A stretch of 64,000 nucleotides of DNA, from the NCBI RefSeq assembly GCF_000220705.2, contig NZ_CP023202.1, positions 1,550,001 to 1,614,000 on the forward strand. Reading direction: 5' to 3'. The translations under genes were made by a program, and so were the position numbers. Positions 42,966 to 51,665 of this stretch are shown piece by piece. Positions within the stretch are counted from its first letter, which is position 1. Every line of letters begins with the position of its first letter. Source of the DNA: Streptomyces xinghaiensis S187 (lineage in GTDB: Bacteria > Actinomycetota > Actinomycetes > Streptomycetales > Streptomycetaceae). The notes beneath the pieces are model-generated. The model was given only the letters and a program-made list of their open reading frames with translations. It searched no databases and had not been told where the DNA came from.

Positions 42966-43868
42966 ATGCGTGTCCGGACAGCGCCCTCTGTCAGCCTGCT
43001 CGCCGCGCTTGCCGTGACCGCCGCCGGCCTCGGGGCCGTCTCCGGTTGTGGCAGCGGAAAGGGGGCCGAGGACGGTGACGCGGAGGCGCGGGCGCAGCGT
43101 GCCCGGCGGGTCGCCGCGGCCTGGGACGGGTCGGAGGCCGCCACCGCCTGGCGTGCCGGCTTCCACCCCATGGGCGACGTGATCCGGCTGCCGCGGGGCG
43201 GCCCGCGGAGCACGGCTGACGAGCAGGCGTTCCGGGACCACCGCTTCGTCCTGGACGGGAAGTTGCCCGCTACTTCACCCAAGGAGGGCCGGGTGGCCTG
43301 GGCGAAGGGCGGTTCGCTCGACCGGCCGCTGGTGGGGGCGGAGGAGGCGTACAAGACCCTGTCGCGCGGTCGCGCCGGCGGACAGCCGCACCTGACGGTG
43401 ACGAGGGCGCAGCTCGGGGAGATGAGCGTGGCCACCAGCCGCGGGCCGGCGGTGGTACCGGCCTGGCGGTTCCGCCTGAAGGGGTACGGCTCTCCCCTCG
43501 AGCAGGCCGCCGTCCTCCCGTCGGAACTCCCCCGGCCGCCGATCCGGCGGGCCGACGGCGTCCCCGGTTATCCGCTCCAACGGCTGGTCGAGGTCTCCGG
43601 CGACGGGCGATCCGTGACCGTGGTCGCGCTGCACGGAGCCTGCGACGACGGCCCCGTGGTGGACGTCCTGGAAACACGCGGCAGCGTGGTCCTGTCGGCT
43701 TTCGTCAAGAGCCCCGAGTACACCGGAAACTGCACCAAGCAGGCCAAGAGGCAGCAGGTGACGGTGAAACCGGACCGGCCCGTGGGCGACCGCGTCCTGC
43801 TCGACGCCCACACCGGCCGCCCCGTCCCCTACAAGCCACCGCACGGGCCGTCCCCGAGTTGGCGGTGA
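42966..43868 (+). CDS. Lipoprotein, function unknown
   Basis: 300 residues. Signal peptide with lipobox VSGC (SLLAALAVTAAGLGAVSGCGSGKG). A charged linker follows, then FHPMGDVIRLPRGG, EAYKTLSRGRAGGQPHLTVTRAQLGEMSVATSRGPAVVPAWRFRLKGYGSPLEQAAV, and VEVSGDGRSVTVVALHGACDD...NCTKQAKRQQVTVKPDRPVGDRVLLDA. Two cysteines in the second half could pair. No family recognised. Confidence 0.75.
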   Translation: MRVRTAPSVSLLAALAVTAAGLGAVSGCGSGKGAEDGDAEARAQRARRVAAAWDGSEAATAWRAGFHPMGDVIRLPRGGPRSTADEQAFRDHRFVLDGKLPATSPKEGRVAWAKGGSLDRPLVGAEEAYKTLSRGRAGGQPHLTVTRAQLGEMSVATSRGPAVVPAWRFRLKGYGSPLEQAAVLPSELPRPPIRRADGVPGYPLQRLVEVSGDGRSVTVVALHGACDDGPVVDVLETRGSVVLSAFVKSPEYTGNCTKQAKRQQVTVKPDRPVGDRVLLDAHTGRPVPYKPPHGPSPSWR

Positions 43869-43944
43869 TCCGCCGCTCGGCGTCCGCTGGGTGGCACCGG
43901 ACGGTGGTGGAGCACGGGCACTGATGACGCGTGCGGGAAGACAC

Positions 43945-44113
43945 CGCAGGTGGACGAGGTGCGTCCGCGATGGCCCGACCCACTGGACCGTGACCCGGAG
44001 ATGGCCGGCTTCGTGCTGCGGGAGATCGTGGACATGTGCCGACCGGCCACTCGGCTGTGGCGCCCCCAAGTCGCCGACCTGGCGGTAGGGCTCGCCGAGG
44101 AGTGCCGGCCGGT
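43945..44113 (+). pseudogene. Middle fragment of AAA nucleotide-kinase-like gene
   Basis: Reads VDEVRPRWPDPLDRDPEMAGFVLREIVDMCRPATRLWRPQVADLAVGLAEECRPVLVP, clearly a diverged copy of residues ~15-75 of the 42307 protein. The P-loop and the C-terminal third are absent. A relic. Confidence 0.72.
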
Positions 44114-44158
44114 CCTGGTCCCCCAGGACCGGCCGGCCCTCGAACGGTGGCGCCGGAA

Positions 44159-47100
44159 TCAGGTCGGGTCGCCCTCCAGGTCCACGCGCGTGGCCAGTTC
44201 TCCAGCCGCCCACATCTCGCGGGCGCGTTTCAGGCAGTCCTCCTCGGACTCCACTTCGTCCGCGAGCCGGAGACCGATGATGTTGTTGATCTCGTCCGCC
44301 CTGTTGTCCGCCTCGGACCCCGGGCGGCCGAGTTCGTGCGCGTCGCCCATCGCGACGGCGAACTCCTCGCCCAGCCGCTTCTTGAGCAGGCACTGCCAGT
44401 ACACATGGCGTACGGCGTTCTGCTCCTCCGCGTCCGTCATGTGCTCGACGACCTGGAACACCCTGCGGTGCACCCCGAGCCAGTGGAAGAGATTCCCGGG
44501 GTACCGGAGAATCACCTGGTACTCCTCGGAGGAGATGTTCTTTCCGACCAGGTAGACATACTTCCGCAGTGCGGAGAAGCCTTCCTCCTGGAGGTCCTTC
44601 ATCACCTTGGACAGGATTCCCGCGGCTTCCGCCATGTTCCGTGACACGGCGTCCTTGGCACCCGAGTTCGAGAAGCCCAGCCAGCCGACTCCGGTGACGG
44701 CCAGGATCAGGCCTCTGGTGGCCAGGTTGAGCGGGAAGGGCACCATGAGGGTGATCGCCGCCACGGCCAGGAAGGCCGCGACCTGGCCGCCGCTGATGTC
44801 CCGGGGCGCGATGCCCTGCGTCCCGCCGAGCTTCTGCCAGGTCTCCACCATGGTGTCGAAGACGTCCTCGCTCGGCACGGTGTTGCATTCGCAGCGGAAG
44901 CCGGTACCGGCCGGCGCGCTCATGTGCATGGTCCAGGTGCCCGGTTGGGGGTCCTTGATGATCAGGCACCGGACCGAGGAACCGGCCATCATGACGAAGG
45001 TGCCGTCGTCCTGTACCTCGTGGTCGTAGGTGGTCCCGCCGGGGTCCTGGAGGGTCATGACGACCCCCTCGGGGAATTCCACCGAGTCGTCGTCCCGCAT
45101 GACCGCCGAGTAGAGGTACGGCGTGCCCTCCCTGACGAGCATCGGGGCCGTCAGGTTCACCATCTCCACGTTGTCGCCCTGCGAAGGTATGGTGCCGATC
45201 AGGCAGTAGGAGCAGTCGTTGGGCCCCAGGGCCTGCGACACCAGCGCCGGCACGGTGCGCGGCTCGTTGCTGACGTCGAAGAGGCCGTAGAGGCCGCCGA
45301 TTCCCTGGTCGTCGATCTCCGTCGGCTGGTCGAAGTACTGGCCTTCGATGAGCGCCGGGGTCTTCCTCGCGCCGGCTTTCCAGTCGTCACTGAGGGAGAG
45401 GCCCCACAGGCGTGACCGGTACCGCGTGTACCCGGACGGGCCGCCCTCCTCCGCTTCCATGTGGCCCCAGTACCAGGCCGGGGCATCGACCGATTCGAGG
45501 ACGTCGAACTCCCCCCAGAGTCCCAGAGCGCCCTTGTCGACGATGCGGGTCGGCCGGTTGAAGTACTGCCTCCTGATCACCGCCGGAGAGCGCTGGGCCA
45601 CGTCCACCCAGTCCGCCCCGTCGGGGATGTTCCACAGCCGGGCCGAGAACTGCCGCACACCGGGGCGGATGATGTCGTCGTCCTGGAACTGAAGGGCGTC
45701 GGTCGAGAAGCCCAGGAACCCGACGGAGTCCCACAGGCAGTGGCTGGCCACCACGGTCGGTGGCTCGGTGATGGGCTCGGGCTCGGGATGGCCGGCGGCG
45801 CGGTAGAGGGCCTTGATGATGCTCTTGCTGTTGTCCCAGACGTCATTGGAGAGTTCCCAGATGATGACGCCCTGGGCTCCCACGTTCTGGAGGAAGTCGA
45901 GCTTGGTGACGGCGGTGTCCGGGGTCTCGAAGTAGATGTTGTGGGCGTACGGGTAGTCGCCCGGAGGCAGGGGTTCGTTGAGGGCGGGCCGGGGGGTGCT
46001 TCCGGGCACCTTGATGTTCGCGTTCCCGGCTCGGTGGGCGTCCGGGAACTCGGCCAGAAGGTCCTTGTACCGCAGCACCTTGTAGCCCGGGGGAACCTCC
46101 CCGGTCAGATCGTCCGGGTCCTTGGCCGCGGAGAAGTCATAGCCGTAGACCGGCACCCCTGCCGCGATCTTGTCGCGGGCCACCTGCTGTCCCGCCCCCT
46201 GATGGTTCACGAAGAGGGGGTTCGTCCAGTACCAGAGGGAGTCCTCGACGGACAGGACCGGATTGTTCTCGATGTTGTCCGCTTCCGTGGAACTGCCGCC
46301 CGTTCTGGGGCCCGGCCAGCTGCCATGCTGTTCGGGAAGGTACGTCTCCTGGTAGACATCCGACTCGCGAATGTCCGAGGTGTCCTCGCTGCGGATCTTG
46401 AGCAGGGCGGAGTGCGGGCCCACCGGAGACCGGTCCCACGAACCGGTGAAGTCATAGGTCATGACCCCGAGCCAGTCGAGGTGGTCCGCGACCTCGGGAT
46501 CGTAGTTGTTCCCGTACCACGAGGTGCCGAAGACGGCCGCCGACACGATCTTGTCGGGCATGACCTGCTTCAGTCTCCGGGCGAACAGCGTCAGACCCCG
46601 CCCTGCCGGATGCGGCCCGTCGCTCTTCGTCCGGCCGCCCTGGTCCGGCTCGCCGGGCCTGCCCCACCAGCACTCCAGATCGAGGTCGACGCCGTCCAGG
46701 CCGTTGGCGGTGACGAAGTCCACCACCTTGCGCACGGCCTGTTCGAGCTGCGGGGCGGCCGGATCGTTGCCGACCGCCGTCATCAGGTCCAGGAAGGCGT
46801 AGTCGTTCGCCCCGCCCAGCGCGACCATGATCTTGGTGTTGGCCAGATGCGCGGCGATGACCACGTCCGGGAGGATGGTCTTGATGTCCCTGACCGACGT
46901 GGGGTCGAACTCGCCGGGGTTGGTCTCGCTGAACGTCAGGAACGCGATGATGCCGTGCGTGATGTACTGATACATCTCGCCATTGCCGTAGTCGAATCCC
47001 TCCGCTGTGCGCCACGTCGGGATGTAGGCGATGACTTTCGACTGCTGGGCCGGCGTGTTCGAGGTCTGGTCGTACAGTTCGTCGAAGAACCGCCAGCCAT

Positions 47101-47308
47101 TCGTGTTGGCGTCGCCCACCCCCGGCTCCGCGGCCCAGAAGGCGGCACGGAAGATGTTGCCCTTGTACTTGGTGACGGCTCCTGCCTGATAACCCTCGGG
47201 TTTCGCGACCCATTCGGGAACGTCAGGGTAATCCGACGAAACACCCACTGAAAACCCACTCCCCTGCTGTGGAAACCACTGTGCTGTGGAGGAAGCGCAC
47301 CCGCTCAA
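44159..47308 (-). CDS. GH18 chitinase-like multidomain protein with toxin-like C-terminus
   Basis: Up to 1,049 residues; GTG 47248 (residue 21) is an alternative start with GGGGAG upstream. Domains: CBM5/12-like KYKGNIFRAAFWAAEPG (~47-63); GH18 barrel (~88-505) with catalytic DGVDLDLE, Glu212, plus GVMTYDFTGSW and GVIIWELSND; two ~50-residue repeats (553-603, 629-679; SARLW...DW...PA.I..QYF..PT.I.D.G...G.FDV); a beta domain (~690-800); a hydrophobic hairpin (~841-880); a C-terminal domain (~960-1045) with AVRHVYWQ, GDAHE and DNRADEINNIIG, like DUF6973-type toxin modules. No signal peptide. Two Imm5-type genes lie divergently upstream. Probably a chitin-targeting polymorphic toxin or injection-system cargo; inferred. 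Confidence 0.82.
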   Translation of the reverse strand: MSGCASSTAQWFPQQGSGFSVGVSSDYPDVPEWVAKPEGYQAGAVTKYKGNIFRAAFWAAEPGVGDANTNGWRFFDELYDQTSNTPAQQSKVIAYIPTWRTAEGFDYGNGEMYQYITHGIIAFLTFSETNPGEFDPTSVRDIKTILPDVVIAAHLANTKIMVALGGANDYAFLDLMTAVGNDPAAPQLEQAVRKVVDFVTANGLDGVDLDLECWWGRPGEPDQGGRTKSDGPHPAGRGLTLFARRLKQVMPDKIVSAAVFGTSWYGNNYDPEVADHLDWLGVMTYDFTGSWDRSPVGPHSALLKIRSEDTSDIRESDVYQETYLPEQHGSWPGPRTGGSSTEADNIENNPVLSVEDSLWYWTNPLFVNHQGAGQQVARDKIAAGVPVYGYDFSAAKDPDDLTGEVPPGYKVLRYKDLLAEFPDAHRAGNANIKVPGSTPRPALNEPLPPGDYPYAHNIYFETPDTAVTKLDFLQNVGAQGVIIWELSNDVWDNSKSIIKALYRAAGHPEPEPITEPPTVVASHCLWDSVGFLGFSTDALQFQDDDIIRPGVRQFSARLWNIPDGADWVDVAQRSPAVIRRQYFNRPTRIVDKGALGLWGEFDVLESVDAPAWYWGHMEAEEGGPSGYTRYRSRLWGLSLSDDWKAGARKTPALIEGQYFDQPTEIDDQGIGGLYGLFDVSNEPRTVPALVSQALGPNDCSYCLIGTIPSQGDNVEMVNLTAPMLVREGTPYLYSAVMRDDDSVEFPEGVVMTLQDPGGTTYDHEVQDDGTFVMMAGSSVRCLIIKDPQPGTWTMHMSAPAGTGFRCECNTVPSEDVFDTMVETWQKLGGTQGIAPRDISGGQVAAFLAVAAITLMVPFPLNLATRGLILAVTGVGWLGFSNSGAKDAVSRNMAEAAGILSKVMKDLQEEGFSALRKYVYLVGKNISSEEYQVILRYPGNLFHWLGVHRRVFQVVEHMTDAEEQNAVRHVYWQCLLKKRLGEEFAVAMGDAHELGRPGSEADNRADEINNIIGLRLADEVESEEDCLKRAREMWAAGELATRVDLEGDPT

Positions 47309-47860
47309 CGGGGCTGATCCGGCGCTGAGTCCGGCGCCGGGCCGGTGGCCACCGCTTCCGTCCCGTTCCCCCCGGAAGCATTCGCGCGGCCACGGCCAGT
47401 CAAGCAGAGCCTTCCCCAGCGGCCCAGACCGGATTCAGCCGTCAACGATCTCCTCGGATTTCCAGCCACACGAATGCCATGGGTCTTCGTGCCGGTCTTT
47501 GCCCCGGGAACGCATGTCCGCTTCGAAAACCCCGGTCCTTTCGGGCACTTCCCGGCAAGCAAAAGCACCCGGGCGCACCACACGAACGGCCGGACAGCTC
47601 ATGACCCCGCGCTTTCACCAGGCCAACCGTCCGGCGGACGGCCGGCGAACAGAAAGTGATGTCTTCCCGTTCCGGCGGCAGCGGTGTGCCGTCCGGAATC
47701 GGCTACGCCTTCGTCAAGGCGGCGCTCGGCCCCTCCCCGCCGGAGTCACGTCGCGCCGCGCGACTCAGCCGGTTCCGGCGGATCGTGCCCCCTCGTCGAC
47801 GCGCTGCAGGGCTTCGTCGCGCAGTCTCCGCCCGGCGTTCGATGGATACGATGCAGAAGC
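47309..47860. other. Divergent intergenic region, no gene seen
   Basis: About 550 bases between the GH18-toxin gene and the Imm5-type genes. Frames present are short and Arg/Pro-rich. It should contain both promoters. I find no clear DasR (chitin) box. Confidence 0.5.
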
Positions 47861-48475
47861 ATGGCGCAGAACACGCACACCGTGTCCGGGGACTTCGACC
47901 TGACGCCGGACGAACTGCGCGTCGTGGCGCGTTACGCGGTCCGGCACGCGGAGGACGTCCTGCCGGTCTTCGAGCGGGCCGTTCCCGGCGACCCGCGCCC
48001 CCGTGAAGCGATCGACGCGGCCTGGGAGTTCATCAACGGCGCCAACCGGACGGCACTGCAGCGCGTCGCCTCCCTCGACGCCCATCGAGCCGCCCGGTCC
48101 GCGCCCTCCGAAGCCGCCCGCCTGGCCGCGCGATCCGCCGGTGACGCCGCATCGGCTGCCTATCTGCACCCCATCGCCCGCGCCCACCAGGTCGGGCACA
48201 TCCTGCGCGCCTCCGCGAGCGCCGCGCGCATCGGGGAGCTGGAGGCGGGCGGTGACCCCGCGATCGGGGACGCCCTGCTGGAACGGTCGCGGCAGCGTGC
48301 GACACCGGTGCTCGTCGACGTGCTCCGCCGCTACCCGCCCGCTGCAGGTGGCAGCAGTCGTGTCGCCCGCCTGATGAGCGCGCTGGACCGCTCCCTGCGG
48401 CCGGCGGCCGGCCGGCTGCCGGGGTGCCCCGCGGGGAGTGGCGCCGGGGCGCGGAGGACGGGGAGCGCGTCGTGA
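47861..48475 (+). CDS. Putative immunity protein, Imm5-type, first copy
   Basis: 204 residues: FDLTPDELRVVARYAVRHAEDVLPVFERAVPGDPRPREAIDAAWEFINGANRTALQRVASLDAHRAARSAPSEAARLAARSAGDAASAAYLHPIARAHQVGHILRASASAARIGEL. This is the all-helical Imm5-type pattern with ELR...A..CAE/HAE..LP.FE...PGD.RPR.AI. Such proteins neutralise polymorphic toxins in actinobacteria by family annotation. ATG 47861 begins the conserved part; the C-terminus is Gly/Ala-rich. Its stop overlaps the next start (GTGA). Confidence 0.78.
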   Translation: MAQNTHTVSGDFDLTPDELRVVARYAVRHAEDVLPVFERAVPGDPRPREAIDAAWEFINGANRTALQRVASLDAHRAARSAPSEAARLAARSAGDAASAAYLHPIARAHQVGHILRASASAARIGELEAGGDPAIGDALLERSRQRATPVLVDVLRRYPPAAGGSSRVARLMSALDRSLRPAAGRLPGCPAGSGAGARRTGSAS

Positions 48476-48987
48476 TCCTCCCGAAGGTCCGCGACCCCCG
48501 CTTCGTGACGATCCGCCGTGGCGGGACTCTCACGGACGCGGATCACCGTCTCCTCGCTCTCTGGGCCGCGTCGTGCGCGGAGCACGTGCTCGGCCTCTTC
48601 GAGCCGGCCCGGCCCGGGGACCCGCAACCGCGCCGGGCGATCGGGCACGCCCGGGCCTGGGCGCGGGGCGAGGTCACGATGATGCGGGCCCGCGCGGCGG
48701 GCGGTCACGCGATGGGAGCGGCCAGGGACCTGCGCGGGGCGGCTCGGCATGCCGCGTACGCCGCCGGTCAGGCCGGGGCCGTCGCCCACGTCGCCGCGCA
48801 CGAACTCGGGGCGGCCGCCTACGCGATCAAGGCCGTGCGGGCCGCGGCGCCGGAGGGCGAGGGCGAGGCGGCGGGACGGCTCGAGTGCCGGTGGCAGCGC
48901 GATCAGCTCCCGGCGGCGATCCGCGAGCTCGTGCTGGACGACCAGCGGCTGCGCAACGACATCTGCTGGTCGGTGTTCGACTGCTGA
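48472..48987 (+). CDS. Putative immunity protein, Imm5-type, second copy
   Basis: 171 residues: LTDADHRLLALWAASCAEHVLGLFEPARPGDPQPRRAIGHARAWARGEVTMMRARAAGGHAMGAARDLRGAARHAAYAAGQAGAVAHVAAHELGAAAYAIKAVRAAAPEGEG, ending RWQRDQLPAAIRELVLDDQRLRNDICWSVFDC. A textbook Imm5-type sequence. Translationally coupled to the first copy. Having two homologous immunity genes beside one large toxin-like gene is notable. Confidence 0.82.
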   Translation: MILPKVRDPRFVTIRRGGTLTDADHRLLALWAASCAEHVLGLFEPARPGDPQPRRAIGHARAWARGEVTMMRARAAGGHAMGAARDLRGAARHAAYAAGQAGAVAHVAAHELGAAAYAIKAVRAAAPEGEGEAAGRLECRWQRDQLPAAIRELVLDDQRLRNDICWSVFDC

Positions 48988-49121
48988 GGCCGGATGCCGA
49001 GGCCGGATGCCGAGGCCGGACTGTGTACGGCCCGCCGCCTCCCGGGGAGGCCGGCGCCCCGGCCACGGGGCCGCGGCACCGCCAGGTGACGCGGGGAGGC
49101 GGACGCGTTCCATCGGGGCCT

Positions 49122-50360
49122 TCACCGGCGGGCGTTGAGCCGGGCGGCCTGGCGGGTGAGGTGGTCGCGCTCGGCGAGGTTGGGTGCCTGGCGGGCCGCC
49201 TCGGCGTACAGCCGTGCCGCCGTCGCCAGGTCGCCGTCGCGCTCGTGCAGGTACGCGGCGACCGCGGTGTACCGGGGGATGCGGTGCCCCTTGGCCGAGG
49301 AGCCTGCGGAGCAGGCGTCGTCCACTGCCGCGAGTGCGGCCAGGCCGGCGCGCGGTCCGTCCGCCTCGCCGACGGCGACCGCACGGTTGAGCCGGACGAC
49401 GGGACTGTCGTTCAGCCGTACGAGTTCGTCGTACCACTCGACGATCTGCACCCAGTCGGTCTCCCCGGCGGTGGGCGCGTCGGCGTGCAGGGCCGCGATG
49501 GCGGCCTGGGCCTGGTACTCGCCCAGCCGGTCGCGGGCGAGGGCCGTCTGGAGGATGCCGATGCCCTCGGCGATCGACGCGGTGTCCCACCGCCCGCGGT
49601 CCTGCTCGGCGAGCGGCACGAGGCTGCCGTCGGGCGCGGTCCGGGCGGCGCGCCGGGCGTGGTGCAGCAGCATGAGGGCGAGCAGACCCGCCACCTCGGG
49701 GTGGTCGATCGCGGCGGCGAGCTGCCGGGTGAGGCGGATGGCCTCGGCGGCGAGGTCGACGTCGCCGGAGTAGCCCTCGTTGAAGACGAGGTAGAGGACG
49801 CGCAGCACGGTGGCGACGTCGCCGGGCCGGTCGAACCGCACGCCCGAGACGGTGCGCTTGGCCCGGCTGATCCGCTGGGCCATGGTGGCCTCGGGCACCA
49901 GGTAGGCCCGGGCGATCTGGCGGGTGGTCAGCCCGCCGACGGCGCGCAGGGTCAGTGCGACCGCGGACGACGGCGTCAGCGATGGGTGGGCGCACAGGAA
50001 GTAGAGCTGGAGCGTGTCGTCCACCGCGGGCGCGGCCCCGGACGCCGGCTCCTCGTCGAGAAGGTGCTCGCGCCGACGGCGGGCGGCGTCCGCCCGGGTC
50101 GCGTCGAGGAACCGGCGCCAGGCCACGGTGACCAGCCAGCCCTTCGGGTCCCGTACGGGCCGCCCGCCGCCCGAGGAGCCCGCAGGGCCCGAAGCGCCGC
50201 CGGAGCGCGGGGAGTTCGCGGAGCCGTCGGCCGGCCAGGCGCGGAGCGCCTCGACCAGCGCGTCCTGCACGGCGTCCTCGGCCGCCGCGAAGTCGGCTCC
50301 GCGGCGGACGAGGATCGCGATGACGCCCGGTATGAGGCTCCGGAGGAGGACCTCGTTCAC
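49122..50360 (-). CDS. ECF-type sigma factor (ECF42, DUF6596)
   Basis: 412 residues. Sigma-2 region GADFAAAEDAVQDALVEALRAWP, a Gly/Ser-rich insert, then KGWLVTVAWRRFLDATRADAARRRRE, sigma-4-like LTLRAVGGLTTRQIARAYLVPEATMAQRISRAKRTV and a long C-terminal TPR-like domain (VVRLNRAVAVGEADG, LHERDGDLATAARLYAEAAR). This matches the ECF42 group, which is paired with YciI/DGPF proteins, as here: the YciI gene ends six bases upstream. Start GTG 50360. No anti-sigma gene; the C-terminal domain is thought to regulate activity. Confidence 0.93.
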   Translation of the reverse strand: MNEVLLRSLIPGVIAILVRRGADFAAAEDAVQDALVEALRAWPADGSANSPRSGGASGPAGSSGGGRPVRDPKGWLVTVAWRRFLDATRADAARRRREHLLDEEPASGAAPAVDDTLQLYFLCAHPSLTPSSAVALTLRAVGGLTTRQIARAYLVPEATMAQRISRAKRTVSGVRFDRPGDVATVLRVLYLVFNEGYSGDVDLAAEAIRLTRQLAAAIDHPEVAGLLALMLLHHARRAARTAPDGSLVPLAEQDRGRWDTASIAEGIGILQTALARDRLGEYQAQAAIAALHADAPTAGETDWVQIVEWYDELVRLNDSPVVRLNRAVAVGEADGPRAGLAALAAVDDACSAGSSAKGHRIPRYTAVAAYLHERDGDLATAARLYAEAARQAPNLAERDHLTRQAARLNARR

Positions 50361-50366
50361 CTCAGG

Positions 50367-50774
50367 TCACTCCGTGACGGTGGGCGGCGCGGTCAGGAAC
50401 GGGCGCACCTCCAGCCACTCGTGGATCGGCTTGCCGCCCTTGCCGGGGGCGGCCGACAGTTCTCCGGCCAGCTCGACGGCGCGGTCGTAGCCGTCGACGT
50501 CGATCACCATCCAGCCGGCGATGAGATCCTTGGTCTCGGCGAACGGGCCGTCGGTGACCGGCGGGCGGCCCTCGCCGTCGTAGCGGACCCACGCCCCCTC
50601 GGGGGCCAGCGCCTGGCCGTCGACGAACTCGCCGGTCTTCTCCAGCCGGTCCGCGAAGTCCTGCATGTACCGCATGTGGGCCGAGATCTCCTCCGGCGTC
50701 CACTGGTCCATGGGTACGTCGTTGACCGCGGCCGGCGCGCCGCGGTAGTGCTTGAGCAGCAGGTACTTGGCCAT
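50367..50774 (-). CDS. YciI/DGPF-family protein
   Basis: 135 residues: MAKYLLLKHYRGAPAAVNDVPMDQWTPEEISAHMRYMQDFADRLEKTGEFVDGQALAPEG, then PPVTDGPFAETKDLIAGWMVIDVDGYDRAVELAGEL. The DGPFAETKD motif defines the DGPF/YCII family, a dimeric alpha/beta fold associated with ECF42 sigma factors. It is first in a two-gene operon with the sigma gene. GAGGAGAGAGACACG precedes the ATG. Confidence 0.93.
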   Translation of the reverse strand: MAKYLLLKHYRGAPAAVNDVPMDQWTPEEISAHMRYMQDFADRLEKTGEFVDGQALAPEGAWVRYDGEGRPPVTDGPFAETKDLIAGWMVIDVDGYDRAVELAGELSAAPGKGGKPIHEWLEVRPFLTAPPTVTE

Positions 50775-50974
50775 CGTGTCTCTCTCCTCGGAGCGGGTGC
50801 GGCCCATTGTGGTCGCGTTCACTGCGGGGACGGAGCCGGCCGCCGGTTCTCGACATCGCCGGCGGATTTTTTTGCCTCGGGTGGACCAGCCGGGAGGGAT
50901 GCCCCGCGGTGTCCGGGATACCGGCGCCTGTTTTCAGCGGCCGGCACCCCGGGCCCCTCACGTCACGATGGTGC

Positions 50975-51604
50975 TCACGCCGCTCCGTCCGCGGCGCGGA
51001 TCAGCGTGAACCAGAACGTCGGGAACGGGTTCGTACCGGGCGTCACGTCGGTCAGCTCCCATCCGGCGAACCGGGTGCGGAGTTCGTCGGCGGTGACGCC
51101 GGAGATCGGGTCCTCGAACACCTCGGGCCCGTAGCCGAACATCAGGAACCGCGCACCGGGGGCGGCCCTCCGGGTGAGGCCGGTCGCGTAGGCGTCGCGG
51201 CGGTGCGCCGGGATCACGCAGAAGCAGCTCAGGTCGAAGAACAGGTCGTACGGGCCGGGAACGTCCAGTTCGTCCATCCGGGTGGCGTCCCCGCACAGCA
51301 CCGTGACGTCCGCTCCGGCCGCTTCGGCCTTCTCCCGCGCCTGCTGGACCGCGCGGTGGACGAAGTCGACGGCCGCCACCCGCCAGCCGTGCCGGGCCAG
51401 GTACACCGCGTTGGTCCCGGTGCCGCAGCCGAGTTCGAGGGCCCGCCCGGGCGTGAGCGCGCCGGGCCCCTCGACCAGGGCGACGAGTTCGGGCGGTGTG
51501 ACGCCGGTGTCCCACGGCGGCTTGCCGTCCCGGTAGTAGTCCTCCAGCGAGCGGCGCACGGCCGCCTCCTCGTCGAGCTCCGCGGCCGTCCGGGTCTCGG
51601 TCAT
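50975..51604 (-). CDS. SAM-dependent class I methyltransferase
   Basis: 209 residues. Motif I ALELGCGTGTNAVYLARHGWRVAAVDF binds SAM; then VTVLCGDATRMDELD and PYDLFFDLSCFCVIPAHRRDAY. The preceding PPWDTGVTPPELVALVEGPG resembles thiopurine/small-molecule methyltransferases. Start MTETRTAAEL at 51604 has GGAGGAAGCG just upstream. Divergent from a TetR gene with a perfect palindrome between them, so it is the likely target of that regulator. Confidence 0.9.
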   Translation of the reverse strand: MTETRTAAELDEEAAVRRSLEDYYRDGKPPWDTGVTPPELVALVEGPGALTPGRALELGCGTGTNAVYLARHGWRVAAVDFVHRAVQQAREKAEAAGADVTVLCGDATRMDELDVPGPYDLFFDLSCFCVIPAHRRDAYATGLTRRAAPGARFLMFGYGPEVFEDPISGVTADELRTRFAGWELTDVTPGTNPFPTFWFTLIRAADGAA

Positions 51605-51631
51605 CGCTTCCTCCAAGAAATCAGAGTCCAA

Positions 51632-51652
51632 CTCTAGTGATGGATACTAGAG
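51632..51652. promoter_or_regulatory. Operator palindrome for the MTase/TetR pair
   Basis: CTCTAGT, seven bases, ACTAGAG: a perfect inverted repeat in the 61-base divergent gap. It overlaps where both promoters should be, a classical TetR autoregulatory arrangement. Confidence 0.75.
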
Positions 51653-51665
51653 ATAGACTCCTGGC

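Noticed and set aside
43275..44969. A 564-codon minus frame covering the lipoprotein and toxin C-terminus
   Set aside because: It runs antisense to the lipoprotein and in a different frame from the GH18-toxin; no coherent domain.
44159..47308. Reading the GH18 protein as an ordinary secreted chitinase
   Set aside because: There is no signal peptide, and ~540 residues follow the catalytic domain, including hydrophobic and toxin-like parts.
47309..47860. A DasR-type chitin-response box before the GH18 gene
   Set aside because: AGTGGTTTCCACAG near 47265-47280 resembles part of such boxes but lacks the full palindrome.
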